DNA from: Flagellimonas aequoris
Lineage (GTDB): Bacteria > Bacteroidota > Bacteroidia > Flavobacteriales > Flavobacteriaceae
Assembly (NCBI RefSeq): GCF_003584165.1
Contig: NZ_QXFJ01000008.1
Location: forward strand, 248,001 to 312,000
Length of the DNA: 64,000 nucleotides
Direction of reading: 5' to 3'
The notes under the pieces are model-generated. The model was not told where the DNA came from, ran no database searches, and was given only the letters and a program-made list of their open reading frames with translations. This document shows, piece by piece, positions 28,259 through 36,727 of this stretch (position 1 is its first letter; each line of letters starts with the position of its first letter). The translations under genes and the position numbers were made by a program.

Positions 28259-28380
28259 GCGGTCGGTTTTGGTTTGGCAGGTTATCAAATTCCATAATTT
28301 GGAAAGATAACTTCCTTAAAATAAAGCTATTTTGAGCAAATTTTCACAAAAAGTTACTGAAAATCAAAGGGTATCGGAAT

Positions 28381-29661
28381 CTATTTCTTACGTCGTTCCA
28401 TCCATTTGTAGATGGCCTCCACGGCAAAACAAAAGCCAATTAAGGATACAGCCACGATTACCCCCATGATATTGGAACCGAATTGTTGTTGTAACAATGC
28501 TAGCATGGCAATGGAGCAGAGGATAAATCCTGCCAAGGCAATGGTCCTGTTACTTTTGGTTTCCTTGGACAATTTGAATCCCACAAGATTTACGATGGCA
28601 AAGATCAAAAGGAATCCAACGCTACCTGCGGTGGAAATACTTTCCAGTTCCAAGGTATTGGTCAAAGTCAAGGTAAGAATGGTGGTGATCAAAAGTCCAA
28701 TGGGTTGGTTCCAGAGTTGAGAGGTGAATTCATTGGGCAATTCATCGTCCTCAGCAATTTCATAGCTTACACGGCTCCCGCCATAGAGGGAGGCATTGAT
28801 GGCCGAAAACGTTGAGATAAGGGCCGCAATGGTAATGATGGTAAAGCCCACTTGTCCCAACATGGGTTTGGCCGCTTCGGCCAACACATAATCCTGGGCC
28901 GTGGCAATTTCTTTAAAGGGAAGTGATCCTACGGTAACCACTGCGATGATGATGTAGAGTAAAATCACAAAAATGATGGAAATGTAATAGGCACGCGGAA
29001 TGTTCTTTTCTGGGTCTTCCATATCGGGTGCCGCATTGGCAATGAGCTCAAAACCTTCATAAGCCACAAAAATGACCATTCCCCCGGTCAAAAGTTTGAT
29101 GGGTGTTTCCCAATTGGCAGGTGAGAGTTGTTCCAGATTTGCATTGCCTATCAACCCATAAATGCCGACACCAATAAAGGCAATCAAAATAATCAGCTTG
29201 ATAATGACGGCATAGGACTCTATGGCCCCCACCACTTTAATACTGTAATAGTTGATGCCCGATGCCAATACAATGATAAAGGTAGCATAGATATGAAAGT
29301 CCATTGGTCCACCAGTGATGGCGTACAGGTTGGGTGCATAGGAACCAAATGCCGAGGCGTATAGGGACAACATGATGATATAACTCAGCCAGAGCAGATT
29401 ATTGATGCCACCGCTAAAAATGGTCTGGCCAAAACCTTGGTTGATGAACTTTACGGTACCTCCACGATCGGGATAGGCCAAGGAGAGTTTTACATAGCTG
29501 TACGAAGTGAGCAACGCAATGATCCCGGCAAAGAGAAAAGCGATCGGTGTGCCTCCCTTGGCCAGGGAAACCGCCAACCCAAGGACCGCGAAAATACCGC
29601 CACCCACCATTCCGCCAATGCCGATGGAAATAGCTTCCCTAAGTCCAATCGTTTTGCTCAT
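28381..29661 (-). CDS. APC-family amino acid permease
   Basis: This 426-residue permease has about twelve membrane segments. The first-helix motif IGIGGMVGGGIFAVLG binds substrate backbone in APC transporters. Further family motifs are YSYVKLSLAYPDRGG, FVAYEGFELIANAAPDMEDPEKNIPRA split over helix 6 and its loop, and ALISTFSAINASLYGG. The amino acid carried is not clear. It follows the DUF2797 gene by 27 bases on the same strand and is probably cotranscribed with it. Confidence 0.9.
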   Translation of the reverse strand: MSKTIGLREAISIGIGGMVGGGIFAVLGLAVSLAKGGTPIAFLFAGIIALLTSYSYVKLSLAYPDRGGTVKFINQGFGQTIFSGGINNLLWLSYIIMLSLYASAFGSYAPNLYAITGGPMDFHIYATFIIVLASGINYYSIKVVGAIESYAVIIKLIILIAFIGVGIYGLIGNANLEQLSPANWETPIKLLTGGMVIFVAYEGFELIANAAPDMEDPEKNIPRAYYISIIFVILLYIIIAVVTVGSLPFKEIATAQDYVLAEAAKPMLGQVGFTIITIAALISTFSAINASLYGGSRVSYEIAEDDELPNEFTSQLWNQPIGLLITTILTLTLTNTLELESISTAGSVGFLLIFAIVNLVGFKLSKETKSNRTIALAGFILCSIAMLALLQQQFGSNIMGVIVAVSLIGFCFAVEAIYKWMERRKK

Positions 29662-29688
29662 ATATACCTAATTCTTTACGAATAGTCT

Positions 29689-30483
29689 TTAGTTAAAATC
29701 AATTCCCACATAATAGCCTTCATTACCCCGTACGTTAAAGACCGTACTGTCTTCAAAAATAAGGTACTGTCCTTTAATGCCCTTTAGCACTCCTTTATAA
29801 CTAGGGGTTTTGTCCAGATTGAGGCTTTTTACTTTTTCAGGATATTGATGTACGGGAAATTCCAGATGCGTCTCCCCATTGTTTTCTATAAAATAATCGG
29901 CCACTTCATCGGGGATGAATGGTTTCAGTTTGTCACGCCATTCCACTAGATCTACATCCTCAATGCGATTGGTGAGCATTTTTTGCCAACTTGTTTTATC
30001 GCTCACATGGTCTTTTAAGGCTACTTCGGTAATGCCTGCCAAATAACGGTTGGGCACTTCCACAATTTCTATAGCTTCATGGGCACCTTGATCGATCCAT
30101 CGGGTGGGTACCTGAGATTTTCTTGTCACACCTACTTTTATGTTGCTGGAATTGGCCAGATATACGATATGGGGCTGCAGTTGCATTTTTTTCTCATACT
30201 CCAGGTTACGGTCTTCCTGGTCCAGATGGGCCGTGCTCAGTTCCGGTTTCATGATCCAATCCCCTGCCAAGGGTGTTTCATAGAAGCATGATTTGCAGAA
30301 TCCTTGTCTGTAGATAGGCTTGTCCTCTCCACAATTAAGACATTGAAATTTGATGAAATCGATTTGGAGTTCCCTGTCCAGCATTTGGTTGAGGTTCAAA
30401 AAGTCGCTTCCCAAGGTCATAAAGTATTGGATGGGATGGCCGTTTTCGGTTTGCATTTTGCGGAGGACTCCTTCGTACAACAT
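29689..30483 (-). CDS. DUF2797 protein with zinc-ribbon cysteines and a GIY-YIG-like segment
   Basis: This 264-residue protein matches DUF2797. It has two cysteine pairs near residues 48-67 (CLNC and CKSC) that could bind zinc. A segment IVYLANSSNIKVGVTR followed by RWIDQGA resembles the GIY-YIG endonuclease core. Family function is unknown, so nuclease activity is only a hint from the fold. It is the first gene of a leftward pair with the amino-acid permease, and no functional link to transport is evident. Confidence 0.8.
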   Translation of the reverse strand: MLYEGVLRKMQTENGHPIQYFMTLGSDFLNLNQMLDRELQIDFIKFQCLNCGEDKPIYRQGFCKSCFYETPLAGDWIMKPELSTAHLDQEDRNLEYEKKMQLQPHIVYLANSSNIKVGVTRKSQVPTRWIDQGAHEAIEIVEVPNRYLAGITEVALKDHVSDKTSWQKMLTNRIEDVDLVEWRDKLKPFIPDEVADYFIENNGETHLEFPVHQYPEKVKSLNLDKTPSYKGVLKGIKGQYLIFEDSTVFNVRGNEGYYVGIDFN

Positions 30484-30580
30484 GTTGGAATGATTGTTTG
30501 TTTCTAATTTGAAAATGAATGCCAGAAAAGCTATTTTAGCTGTTGCACCCGACTAAATTTCTTGGTTAAATATACCTAAA

Positions 30581-32104
30581 ATGCCAATACAATTATTCAA
30601 CTCCATTGCTTCTTGGTTACTGAGAAAGCGCTACCACCAGATAGAGCTTTTTCTAAAATATCCCTTGGACGTTCAGGATGAGGTGCTAAGGCATTTGCTC
30701 GATTTTTCCCAAGAGACCATGATAGGGAAGCAATACGGGTTCAAAGATCTCCCCAAATACGAGGAATTCAGGAACCGTATCCCCATTGTAGGTTACGAGG
30801 ATGTGGCCCCAATGATTGAGCGGACCCGACGTGGGGAACAGAACCTGTTTTGGCCCACCACCATAAAATGGTTTGCCAAAAGTAGCGGTACCACCAATGC
30901 CAAGAGCAAGTTTATCCCGGTAAGCAATGAAGCATTGGAGGATTGCCACTATAAATCCAGCAAGGATCTGTTGTGCCTGTACTTGAACAACAATGAAAAC
31001 TCCCAACTTTTCACCGGAAAGAGTTTACGATTGGGTGGGAGCAAGGAACTTTATGAGGACAATGGTACCTTTTTTGGGGATTTGTCCGCCATTTTGATCG
31101 ATAACATGCCGCTTTGGGCCGAATACAGTAGTACACCCAGTAACAAGGTTTCCCTTATGACTGAATGGGAATCGAAGCTGGAGGCCATTATAGAGGAGAG
31201 TATTCGGGAGAATGTGACCAGCTTGGCGGGCGTTCCATCTTGGATGTTGGTTTTGCTCAACCAAGTTTTGGAGAAAACGGGTAAGAACCATTTGTTCGAG
31301 GTTTGGGAAAATTTGGAGGTCTATTTTCATGGAGGGGTCAGTTTTACCCCGTATAAGAATCAATACAAGAAACTGCTCCCCAGAAAAAAGTTCAATTTTT
31401 ATGAAACCTATAATGCATCGGAAGGATTTTTTGGGATTCAGGACCGTAATAACTCGGATGAACTTTTGTTGATGTTGGACTATGGTATTTTTTATGAGTT
31501 TATCCCTTTGGATTCCCATGGAGGAGAGGAGAGGGCCATCCCATTATGGGAAGTGGAACTTGGAGTCAATTATGCCATGGTGATTACCACCAATGCCGGA
31601 TTATGGCGATATAAAATAGGGGACACCGTTCGGTTTACCTCCAAAAATCCCTATCGGATTAGGATTACCGGAAGGACCAAGCACCATATCAATGTTTTTG
31701 GAGAAGAATTGATCATTGAAAATGCCGAGGAAGCCCTCCGGCAAATATGCCAGAAGACGGATGCGGAAATCATGGATTATACCGCGGCACCTATTTTTAT
31801 GACGGGCAAAGAGAAGGGGGCACATGAATGGATTATCGAGTTCAGAAAGCCACCAGAGGATGTAGCCTATTTCACCGAAGTGCTGGACAACGCCTTAAAA
31901 TCCCTTAATTCTGACTACGAGGCCAAGCGGTATAACAATATCACTTTAAAAATGCCAAAAGTGCATGTCGCCCGCAAAAATTTGTTCCATGACTGGCTCA
32001 AATCCAAGAACAAATTGGGTGGGCAGCACAAGATTCCCCGGCTTTCCAACGAGCGTGGATATATTGATGAATTGCTTCGGATGAATATGGAACAAAGGGT
32101 ATGA
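30581..32104 (+). CDS. GH3-family acyl-acid-amido synthetase-like protein
   Basis: This 507-residue protein of the GH3 (auxin-responsive promoter) family belongs to the adenylate-forming enzymes. The ATP-binding motif FAKSSGTTNAKSKFIP lies near residue 100. YETYNASEGFFGIQ and LWRYKIGDTVRF are the second and third family motifs, followed by TGRTKHHINVFGEEL. Plant GH3 enzymes join amino acids to carboxylic-acid hormones; bacterial members are widespread in Bacteroidota and unassigned. It stands alone on the rightward strand. A perfect 28-bp palindrome begins 12 bases after its stop codon. Confidence 0.9.
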   Translation: MPIQLFNSIASWLLRKRYHQIELFLKYPLDVQDEVLRHLLDFSQETMIGKQYGFKDLPKYEEFRNRIPIVGYEDVAPMIERTRRGEQNLFWPTTIKWFAKSSGTTNAKSKFIPVSNEALEDCHYKSSKDLLCLYLNNNENSQLFTGKSLRLGGSKELYEDNGTFFGDLSAILIDNMPLWAEYSSTPSNKVSLMTEWESKLEAIIEESIRENVTSLAGVPSWMLVLLNQVLEKTGKNHLFEVWENLEVYFHGGVSFTPYKNQYKKLLPRKKFNFYETYNASEGFFGIQDRNNSDELLLMLDYGIFYEFIPLDSHGGEERAIPLWEVELGVNYAMVITTNAGLWRYKIGDTVRFTSKNPYRIRITGRTKHHINVFGEELIIENAEEALRQICQKTDAEIMDYTAAPIFMTGKEKGAHEWIIEFRKPPEDVAYFTEVLDNALKSLNSDYEAKRYNNITLKMPKVHVARKNLFHDWLKSKNKLGGQHKIPRLSNERGYIDELLRMNMEQRV

Positions 32105-32116
32105 TGTGTGTTTTTT

Positions 32117-32144
32117 ACATTTACGAAAACGTTTTCGTAAATGT
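32117..32144. promoter_or_regulatory. Perfect 28-bp palindrome with LacI-type centre
   Basis: The two 14-base arms, ACATTTACGAAAAC and GTTTTCGTAAATGT, are exact reverse complements with no spacer. The centre GAAAACGTTTTC has the CG dyad typical of LacI/CcpA-family operators. No T tract follows, which argues against a terminator. It sits 109 bases before the small hydrolase gene. No LacI-family regulator is encoded in this window. Confidence 0.55.
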
Positions 32145-32252
32145 TGACCCTTTATCGTATAAAGTTCCCTTTTGAACAAATAAAAACGGTTTTCCCCGGT
32201 TTAATGTTGAAATTCCCCTCGCAAATCTTGTAAACACTAAACCATTAAGATT

Positions 32253-32792
32253 ATGGCAGAAAAACTTGTTGTTGTCTCCGACATGTGGGGAGCAAAAAAA
32301 GGACTTTGGATAGCATCCTATTTTGGATATCTCCAACAATACTATGATATTGTTTTCCATGATTGCCAGCAATTGGGCAATATAGATGTTCCCATTTCTT
32401 CAGAAGAAAATGTTCACCGCGCCTTTGTGGAAGGAGGTATTGATACCGCGGTTGCCAATTTGCTCAAAAAGGAAACCGTGCCGGCGCATTATCTGGCTTT
32501 CAGTACAGGTGGTACCATTGCCTATAAGGCAGCCTTGAAAGGTTTGCCAGTGAAATCATTGACGGCTATTTCGGCTACACGAATTCGATTGGAGGAACAA
32601 AGGCCGGATACCCGCCTCAATCTGCTGTACGGGGAATGTGATGCCAACAAGCCGGACATGAAATGGTCCCAACAAGTAGGTGTCGATTTTAAAATAGCGC
32701 CTAGCTTTGGACACATGCTCTATTCCGACGAGAAAATAATTTCAGAAGTCTGTTTGGAGCTTTTGGAACAAGTCACAAAAAAAGTGGTCTGA
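32253..32792 (+). CDS. Small alpha/beta-hydrolase-like protein
   Basis: This 179-residue protein looks like a compact alpha/beta hydrolase: an N-terminal strand with LVVVSDMWG, the nucleophile-elbow-like AFSTGGTIAYKAA, LLYGECDANKPD at the acid position, and FGHMLYSDE as the histidine region. The elbow is F-S-T-G-G and not the usual G-x-S-x-G, so catalysis is uncertain. I do not recognise a specific family name. It abuts clpX (convergent, no bases between the stops) and lies downstream of a 28-bp palindrome that may control it. Confidence 0.65.
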   Translation: MAEKLVVVSDMWGAKKGLWIASYFGYLQQYYDIVFHDCQQLGNIDVPISSEENVHRAFVEGGIDTAVANLLKKETVPAHYLAFSTGGTIAYKAALKGLPVKSLTAISATRIRLEEQRPDTRLNLLYGECDANKPDMKWSQQVGVDFKIAPSFGHMLYSDEKIISEVCLELLEQVTKKVV

Positions 32793-34028
32793 TTAAGAGA
32801 CCACTTTTAGTTTTTTTATCGTTTCGTAAGACAACTTTTCTTCCGCGTAGGCCTTTGTAACCTTGAATTCGGTTTCATCACTGCTGGGCAATGTGAACAT
32901 CGCATCGGTGAAAACCGCTTCGCAAAGGGAACGGAGTCCCCGGGCGCCAAGTTTGTATTCCACTGCCTTATCCACAATATAGCTCAATGCCTGTTCTGTG
33001 ATGGTAAACGTAATACCATCCATGGCAAAAAGTTTTTCATATTGTTTGATGATGGCATTCTTGGGTTCGGTCAAGATGGCGCGTAACGTTTTTGCGTCTA
33101 AAGGATTCATATGGGTGAGCACAGGAAGTCGCCCGATGATTTCAGGTATCAATCCAAATTCCTTAAGGTCTTTTGGGATGATGTACTGCAAAATATTGTC
33201 ATTGTCCAACTTGTCCTCCGCTTTGGACGCACTATAACCAACGGCTTGCATGTTCAAGCGCTTGGTGATGATGCGTTCAATACCATCAAAAGCACCACCG
33301 GCCACAAAAAGAATGTTTTCGGTATTCACCTCGATGAATTTTTGGTCGGGATGTTTACGCCCACCCTTGGGTGGAACATTCACTACGGTACCTTCCAACA
33401 GTTTCAACAACCCTTGCTGTACCCCTTCACCTGAAACATCTCGGGTAATGGAAGGGTTATCGCTCTTACGGGCGATCTTGTCTATCTCATCGATGAACAC
33501 AATACCTCTTTCGGCCTTTTCCAAGTTGTAATCAGCAGCCTGTAACAAACGGGTGAGGATGCTTTCCACATCTTCCCCAACATAACCGGCTTCGGTGAGT
33601 ACAGTGGCATCCACAATGGCCAAGGGTACATTGAGCATCCTGGCGATGGTCTTGGCGATAAGGGTCTTGCCCGTACCGGTCTGACCTACCATGATGATAT
33701 TGCTCTTTTGGATCTCTACTTCGTCATCCTTGCCCTTTGGCTGTAAAAGTCTTTTGTAGTGGTTGTACACCGCTACCGACATTACTTTTTTGGTCCTTTC
33801 CTGACCAATAACAAATGTGTCCAAGAAATCACGGATCTCCACAGGTTTTTTTAGTTCCAGTTCGGATGACAGGTCGTGGTTTTTGGATTGTTTGGATTCT
33901 TCCGCTACAATGCTATGGGCCTGTTCTATACATCTGTCGCAAATATGCGCATCAAGGCCGGCAATCAATAAATTGGTTTCCGGCTTTTTTCTACCACAAA
34001 AAGAACATTCCAAGTTTTCCTTTGCCAT
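32793..34028 (-). CDS. clpX: ATP-dependent Clp protease ATP-binding subunit ClpX
   Basis: This 411-residue AAA+ unfoldase starts at the ATG at 34028; a TTG three codons earlier is discarded. An N-terminal zinc-binding domain (CSFC and CDRC pairs) recognises substrates. The ATPase core has Walker A GQTGTGKT, Walker [12 protein letters not shown], the GYVGEDVE pore loop and sensor regions. It feeds unfolded substrates into ClpP, encoded upstream on the same strand after an 86-base gap. That gap contains a -7 type promoter element, so clpX may also be transcribed alone. Confidence 0.97.
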   Translation of the reverse strand: MAKENLECSFCGRKKPETNLLIAGLDAHICDRCIEQAHSIVAEESKQSKNHDLSSELELKKPVEIRDFLDTFVIGQERTKKVMSVAVYNHYKRLLQPKGKDDEVEIQKSNIIMVGQTGTGKTLIAKTIARMLNVPLAIVDATVLTEAGYVGEDVESILTRLLQAADYNLEKAERGIVFIDEIDKIARKSDNPSITRDVSGEGVQQGLLKLLEGTVVNVPPKGGRKHPDQKFIEVNTENILFVAGGAFDGIERIITKRLNMQAVGYSASKAEDKLDNDNILQYIIPKDLKEFGLIPEIIGRLPVLTHMNPLDAKTLRAILTEPKNAIIKQYEKLFAMDGITFTITEQALSYIVDKAVEYKLGARGLRSLCEAVFTDAMFTLPSSDETEFKVTKAYAEEKLSYETIKKLKVVS

Positions 34029-34057
34029 ATTTCTCAACTATTCAACCATTAATAACG

Positions 34058-34065
34058 CAAAAATA
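34058..34065 (-). promoter_or_regulatory. Putative -7 element for clpX
   Basis: TATTTTTG on the minus strand matches TAnnTTTG and ends 29 bases before the clpX ATG. No clear TTG is present at the -33 position. Confidence 0.4.
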
Positions 34066-34114
34066 TTGGATTTGTTCTGCGCTAAGTGGTTGTTTCTTAA
34101 TTAATTGCTGTGAA

Positions 34115-34795
34115 TTAAGATTTTTCTCTTATCAAAATTTCATCGATCATCCCGTATTTCTTGGCCTCTTCCGCCTTCATCCAATAATCACGGTCACTGT
34201 CGTCATAGACTTTCTCAAAAGTCTGGCCAGAATGTTTGGAGATGATCTCATACAATTCGTCTTTGATCTTCAATACTTCTTTGGCTGCGATTTCAATATC
34301 ACTGGCCTGGCCTTGGGCACCTGAAAGCGGTTGGTGGATCATCACCCTTGAGTGGGGCAATCCACTTCTTTTGCCCTTTTGTCCCGCGCAGAGCAGTACA
34401 GCTGCCATAGAGGCGGCTATACCGGTACAAATGGTGGCCACATCTGGCTTGATGAACTGCATGGTATCGTAAATGCCCAATCCAGCATACACACTTCCGC
34501 CAGGGGAATTGATATAGATCTGGATGTCCTTGGAGGCATCTGCGCTTTCCAAAAAGAGCAACTGGGCCTGGACAATATTGGCCACTTGATCGTTGATTCC
34601 CGTTCCCATGAAAATGATTCGGTCCATCATCAATCGGGAGAAAACATCCATGGCAACGGCATTCAATTGTCGTTCCTCGATGATGTTGGGGGTCATGTTC
34701 ATAGGGTACATGCTGCTCATGATCTGGTCATAGTGCATGCTGTTTATACCGTGATGCTGGGTAGCATATTTTCTAAATTCTTTTCCGTAATCCAT
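34115..34795 (-). CDS. clpP: ATP-dependent Clp protease proteolytic subunit ClpP
   Basis: This 226-residue serine peptidase is slightly longer than the usual ~195 because of an N-terminal extension of about 25 residues. The triad is visible: Ser129 in GIAASMAA, His154 in VMIHQPLSG and the Asp in the DRDYW stretch. IYINSPGGSVYAGLGIYDTM and the handle region are intact. It forms the tetradecameric chamber served by ClpX, encoded directly downstream. A terminator separates it from trigger factor, so tig expression can be partly uncoupled. Confidence 0.96.
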   Translation of the reverse strand: MDYGKEFRKYATQHHGINSMHYDQIMSSMYPMNMTPNIIEERQLNAVAMDVFSRLMMDRIIFMGTGINDQVANIVQAQLLFLESADASKDIQIYINSPGGSVYAGLGIYDTMQFIKPDVATICTGIAASMAAVLLCAGQKGKRSGLPHSRVMIHQPLSGAQGQASDIEIAAKEVLKIKDELYEIISKHSGQTFEKVYDDSDRDYWMKAEEAKKYGMIDEILIREKS

Positions 34796-34817
34796 AGGAT
34801 ATTACTCGATTTATCTT

Positions 34818-34853
34818 AAAAAAAAGGTGCCGAAAAAATAGCTTTTCGGCACC
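34818..34853 (-). terminator. Terminator between tig and clpP
   Basis: On the minus strand GGTGCCGAAAA ... TTTTCGGCACC is followed by a run of about nine T. It lies 29 bases after the trigger-factor stop codon. Confidence 0.85.
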
Positions 34854-34882
34854 GTAAAGATACTTATTTTTCTTTTAGCAGA

Positions 34883-36205
34883 CTAGCTGTATGCCTCCTT
34901 GATGAAGTCGTCATAAGATACTTCCTTCACCTTTAGGTTGGCCTTCTCTTTGTAAAGGTCCAACAATTTTTGGCTCATCAACTGTTCTGAAAGTCGTTTT
35001 ACCTCATCTTGGTTGCTCATCACCCGAACGGCAATATTCTCCAATTCCTCCTCTTTGGGGTCCATATGTCCGTACTGTGCCATTTGGGATTTGATGAATC
35101 CTTTGGCAAATTCCTTAAGCTCATCAAACTGCACTTGAAGGTTGTTCTCTTGAATGATCTTACCTTCGATCAATTGATAACGAAGACCTTTTTCCGATCT
35201 TTCGAACTCTTCATTGGCTTCATCATCCGAAAGCATTTGCTCCCCGCTCACCTGGATCCATTTTTTCAAAAACTCTGCCGGTAGTTCGAATTTGGTATCA
35301 TCGATCAATCTCTCGGTGATGTCATTCAATAACTTTTGATCGGATTGCTGCTCAAACTGTTTCTCGGAATCTTCCTTGATACGGTCTTTCAACTCTTTGG
35401 CAGACTTTACGTTGTCCTTGCCGAACAATTTATCGAACAACTCTTGATCCAATGGAGCTGGTTGTCTTTCATTGATTTCCTCAATAGTGAAGGTAACTTC
35501 GGCGTTTAGATTATCCGCCTTATCACGGCTGATGCCCAATGCGCTGGATAAAAGGTAATCTTCCTTAAAAAGTCCTTTGGTGGAAAGGGTAACGGTGTCA
35601 CCCACTTTTTTTCCTACCAAGGCATCCACAGCTTTTTTGGCTTTTACTTTATCTACTTCAATGGTGGTCTTGTTGTTGATGTCCTCGGCCTCGTTCACAA
35701 AAGTTCCGGTAACCTCGTCGGCTTTGCCCACTTCGGTTTTGGATACCAACTTTCCATATTGTTTTTGGATGCGCTCTACCTGATCGTCGATCATTTTTTT
35801 ATCGGCCACGATCTTGTATTGGGTCACGGCTTTTTTGGTCTTCAACTGCACCTCGAAGTTGGGGGCCAATCCCAATTCAAATTCGAAATCGAGATTATCA
35901 TTGTCCCAATCAAAATTTTCGGGTTGCTTGGGGAGCGGGTTGCCCAAAACATCCAATTTTTCCTCGGTAAGGTATTTGTTCAGATTGTCCTGAAGCAGTT
36001 TGTTCACCTCATCTACCAATACGGCCTTTCCATACTGTTTTTTGATCAGTCCCATGGGAACCTGACCTTTTCTAAAACCAGGGATATTGGCCTGCTTTCT
36101 GTAATCGTTAAGGATTTTCTCTACCTTATCCTGATAGTCTTCTTTGCTTATGGCGACTTTTACAACTGCATTAAGATCGTCAATCTGCTCTTTAGTAATG
36201 TTCAT
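34883..36205 (-). CDS. tig: Trigger factor
   Basis: This 440-residue ribosome-associated chaperone has an N-terminal ribosome-binding domain with the signature loop IPGFRKGQVPMGLI (residues ~37-50). A central domain sits at the FKBP position but is degenerate, as usual in Bacteroidota, and a long helical C-terminal arm domain follows. It leads the chromosomal order tig-clpP-clpX. A well-formed promoter (TTG-N20-TACTTTTG) lies 34 bases upstream, and a terminator lies after it. Confidence 0.95.
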   Translation of the reverse strand: MNITKEQIDDLNAVVKVAISKEDYQDKVEKILNDYRKQANIPGFRKGQVPMGLIKKQYGKAVLVDEVNKLLQDNLNKYLTEEKLDVLGNPLPKQPENFDWDNDNLDFEFELGLAPNFEVQLKTKKAVTQYKIVADKKMIDDQVERIQKQYGKLVSKTEVGKADEVTGTFVNEAEDINNKTTIEVDKVKAKKAVDALVGKKVGDTVTLSTKGLFKEDYLLSSALGISRDKADNLNAEVTFTIEEINERQPAPLDQELFDKLFGKDNVKSAKELKDRIKEDSEKQFEQQSDQKLLNDITERLIDDTKFELPAEFLKKWIQVSGEQMLSDDEANEEFERSEKGLRYQLIEGKIIQENNLQVQFDELKEFAKGFIKSQMAQYGHMDPKEEELENIAVRVMSNQDEVKRLSEQLMSQKLLDLYKEKANLKVKEVSYDDFIKEAYS

Positions 36206-36238
36206 CTCCTACCTAATTTGCTGTTCAAAAATGGGATG

Positions 36239-36269
36239 CAAAAGTAATGCATTTTTAGTTTGACAGCAA
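36239..36269 (-). promoter_or_regulatory. Promoter for tig
   Basis: On the minus strand TTG (36267-36269) is followed after 20 bases by TACTTTTG (36239-36246), a full match to TAnnTTTG. The tig ATG lies 34 bases downstream. Confidence 0.7.
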
Positions 36270-36304
36270 CTTTTTAAACCCTTGAATTTCAAACCAAACG
36301 AATT

Positions 36305-36649
36305 CTATTGGTCTTCCTTCAAAATAGAATGCAAAATGGCCTGTAAAATGGACAACAACAAACTGAAAATAATGGCCCACCAGAAGTTGACGACCTGAAA
36401 ACCATCAATCAATTTTGCGGCGAATAGGATGATGACGGCGTTGATTACCAGTAGAAAAAGCCCCAAGGTGAGAATGGTGATCGGTAGCGTTAAAATGACC
36501 AGTATGGGTTTCACCAAAAAGTTGAGCAAGCTCAATACCACCGCAACGATAATGGCCGTGACCATGGAATCCACACCCACTCCTGGGAGCACGTAGGATA
36601 AAATAACGACGGCGAGGGCATTCAACAATAATCGTATTATAAGTTTCAT
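36305..36649 (-). CDS. Holin-4-superfamily-like small membrane protein (PF04020 type)
   Basis: This 114-residue protein has four hydrophobic segments and the family features SYVLPGVGVDSM, LSLLNFLVKPILVILTLP and a final amphipathic tail. The family carries the name phage holin 4_2, but its members are ordinary chromosomal membrane proteins across many phyla. No phage genes are nearby and no lysis role is implied. The function is unknown. Confidence 0.85.
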   Translation of the reverse strand: MKLIIRLLLNALAVVILSYVLPGVGVDSMVTAIIVAVVLSLLNFLVKPILVILTLPITILTLGLFLLVINAVIILFAAKLIDGFQVVNFWWAIIFSLLLSILQAILHSILKEDQ

Positions 36650-36672
36650 AATCCTGTTTTTAGGGTTTAGCG

Positions 36673-36705
36673 AAATAAAAAAGGCACCGTGCCTACGGTG
36701 CCCTT
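36673..36705 (-). terminator. Terminator after the SGNH lipoprotein gene
   Basis: On the minus strand GGGCACCGT-aggc-ACGGTGCC runs into six T residues, 23 bases after the SGNH lipoprotein stop codon. Confidence 0.85.
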
Positions 36706-36727
36706 AAGATAATGAAATAATGTTTGT

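Noticed and set aside
36305..36649. Possible phage lysis gene because of the holin family name
   Set aside because: PF04020-type proteins are ordinary chromosomal membrane proteins, and no endolysin or other phage gene is nearby.
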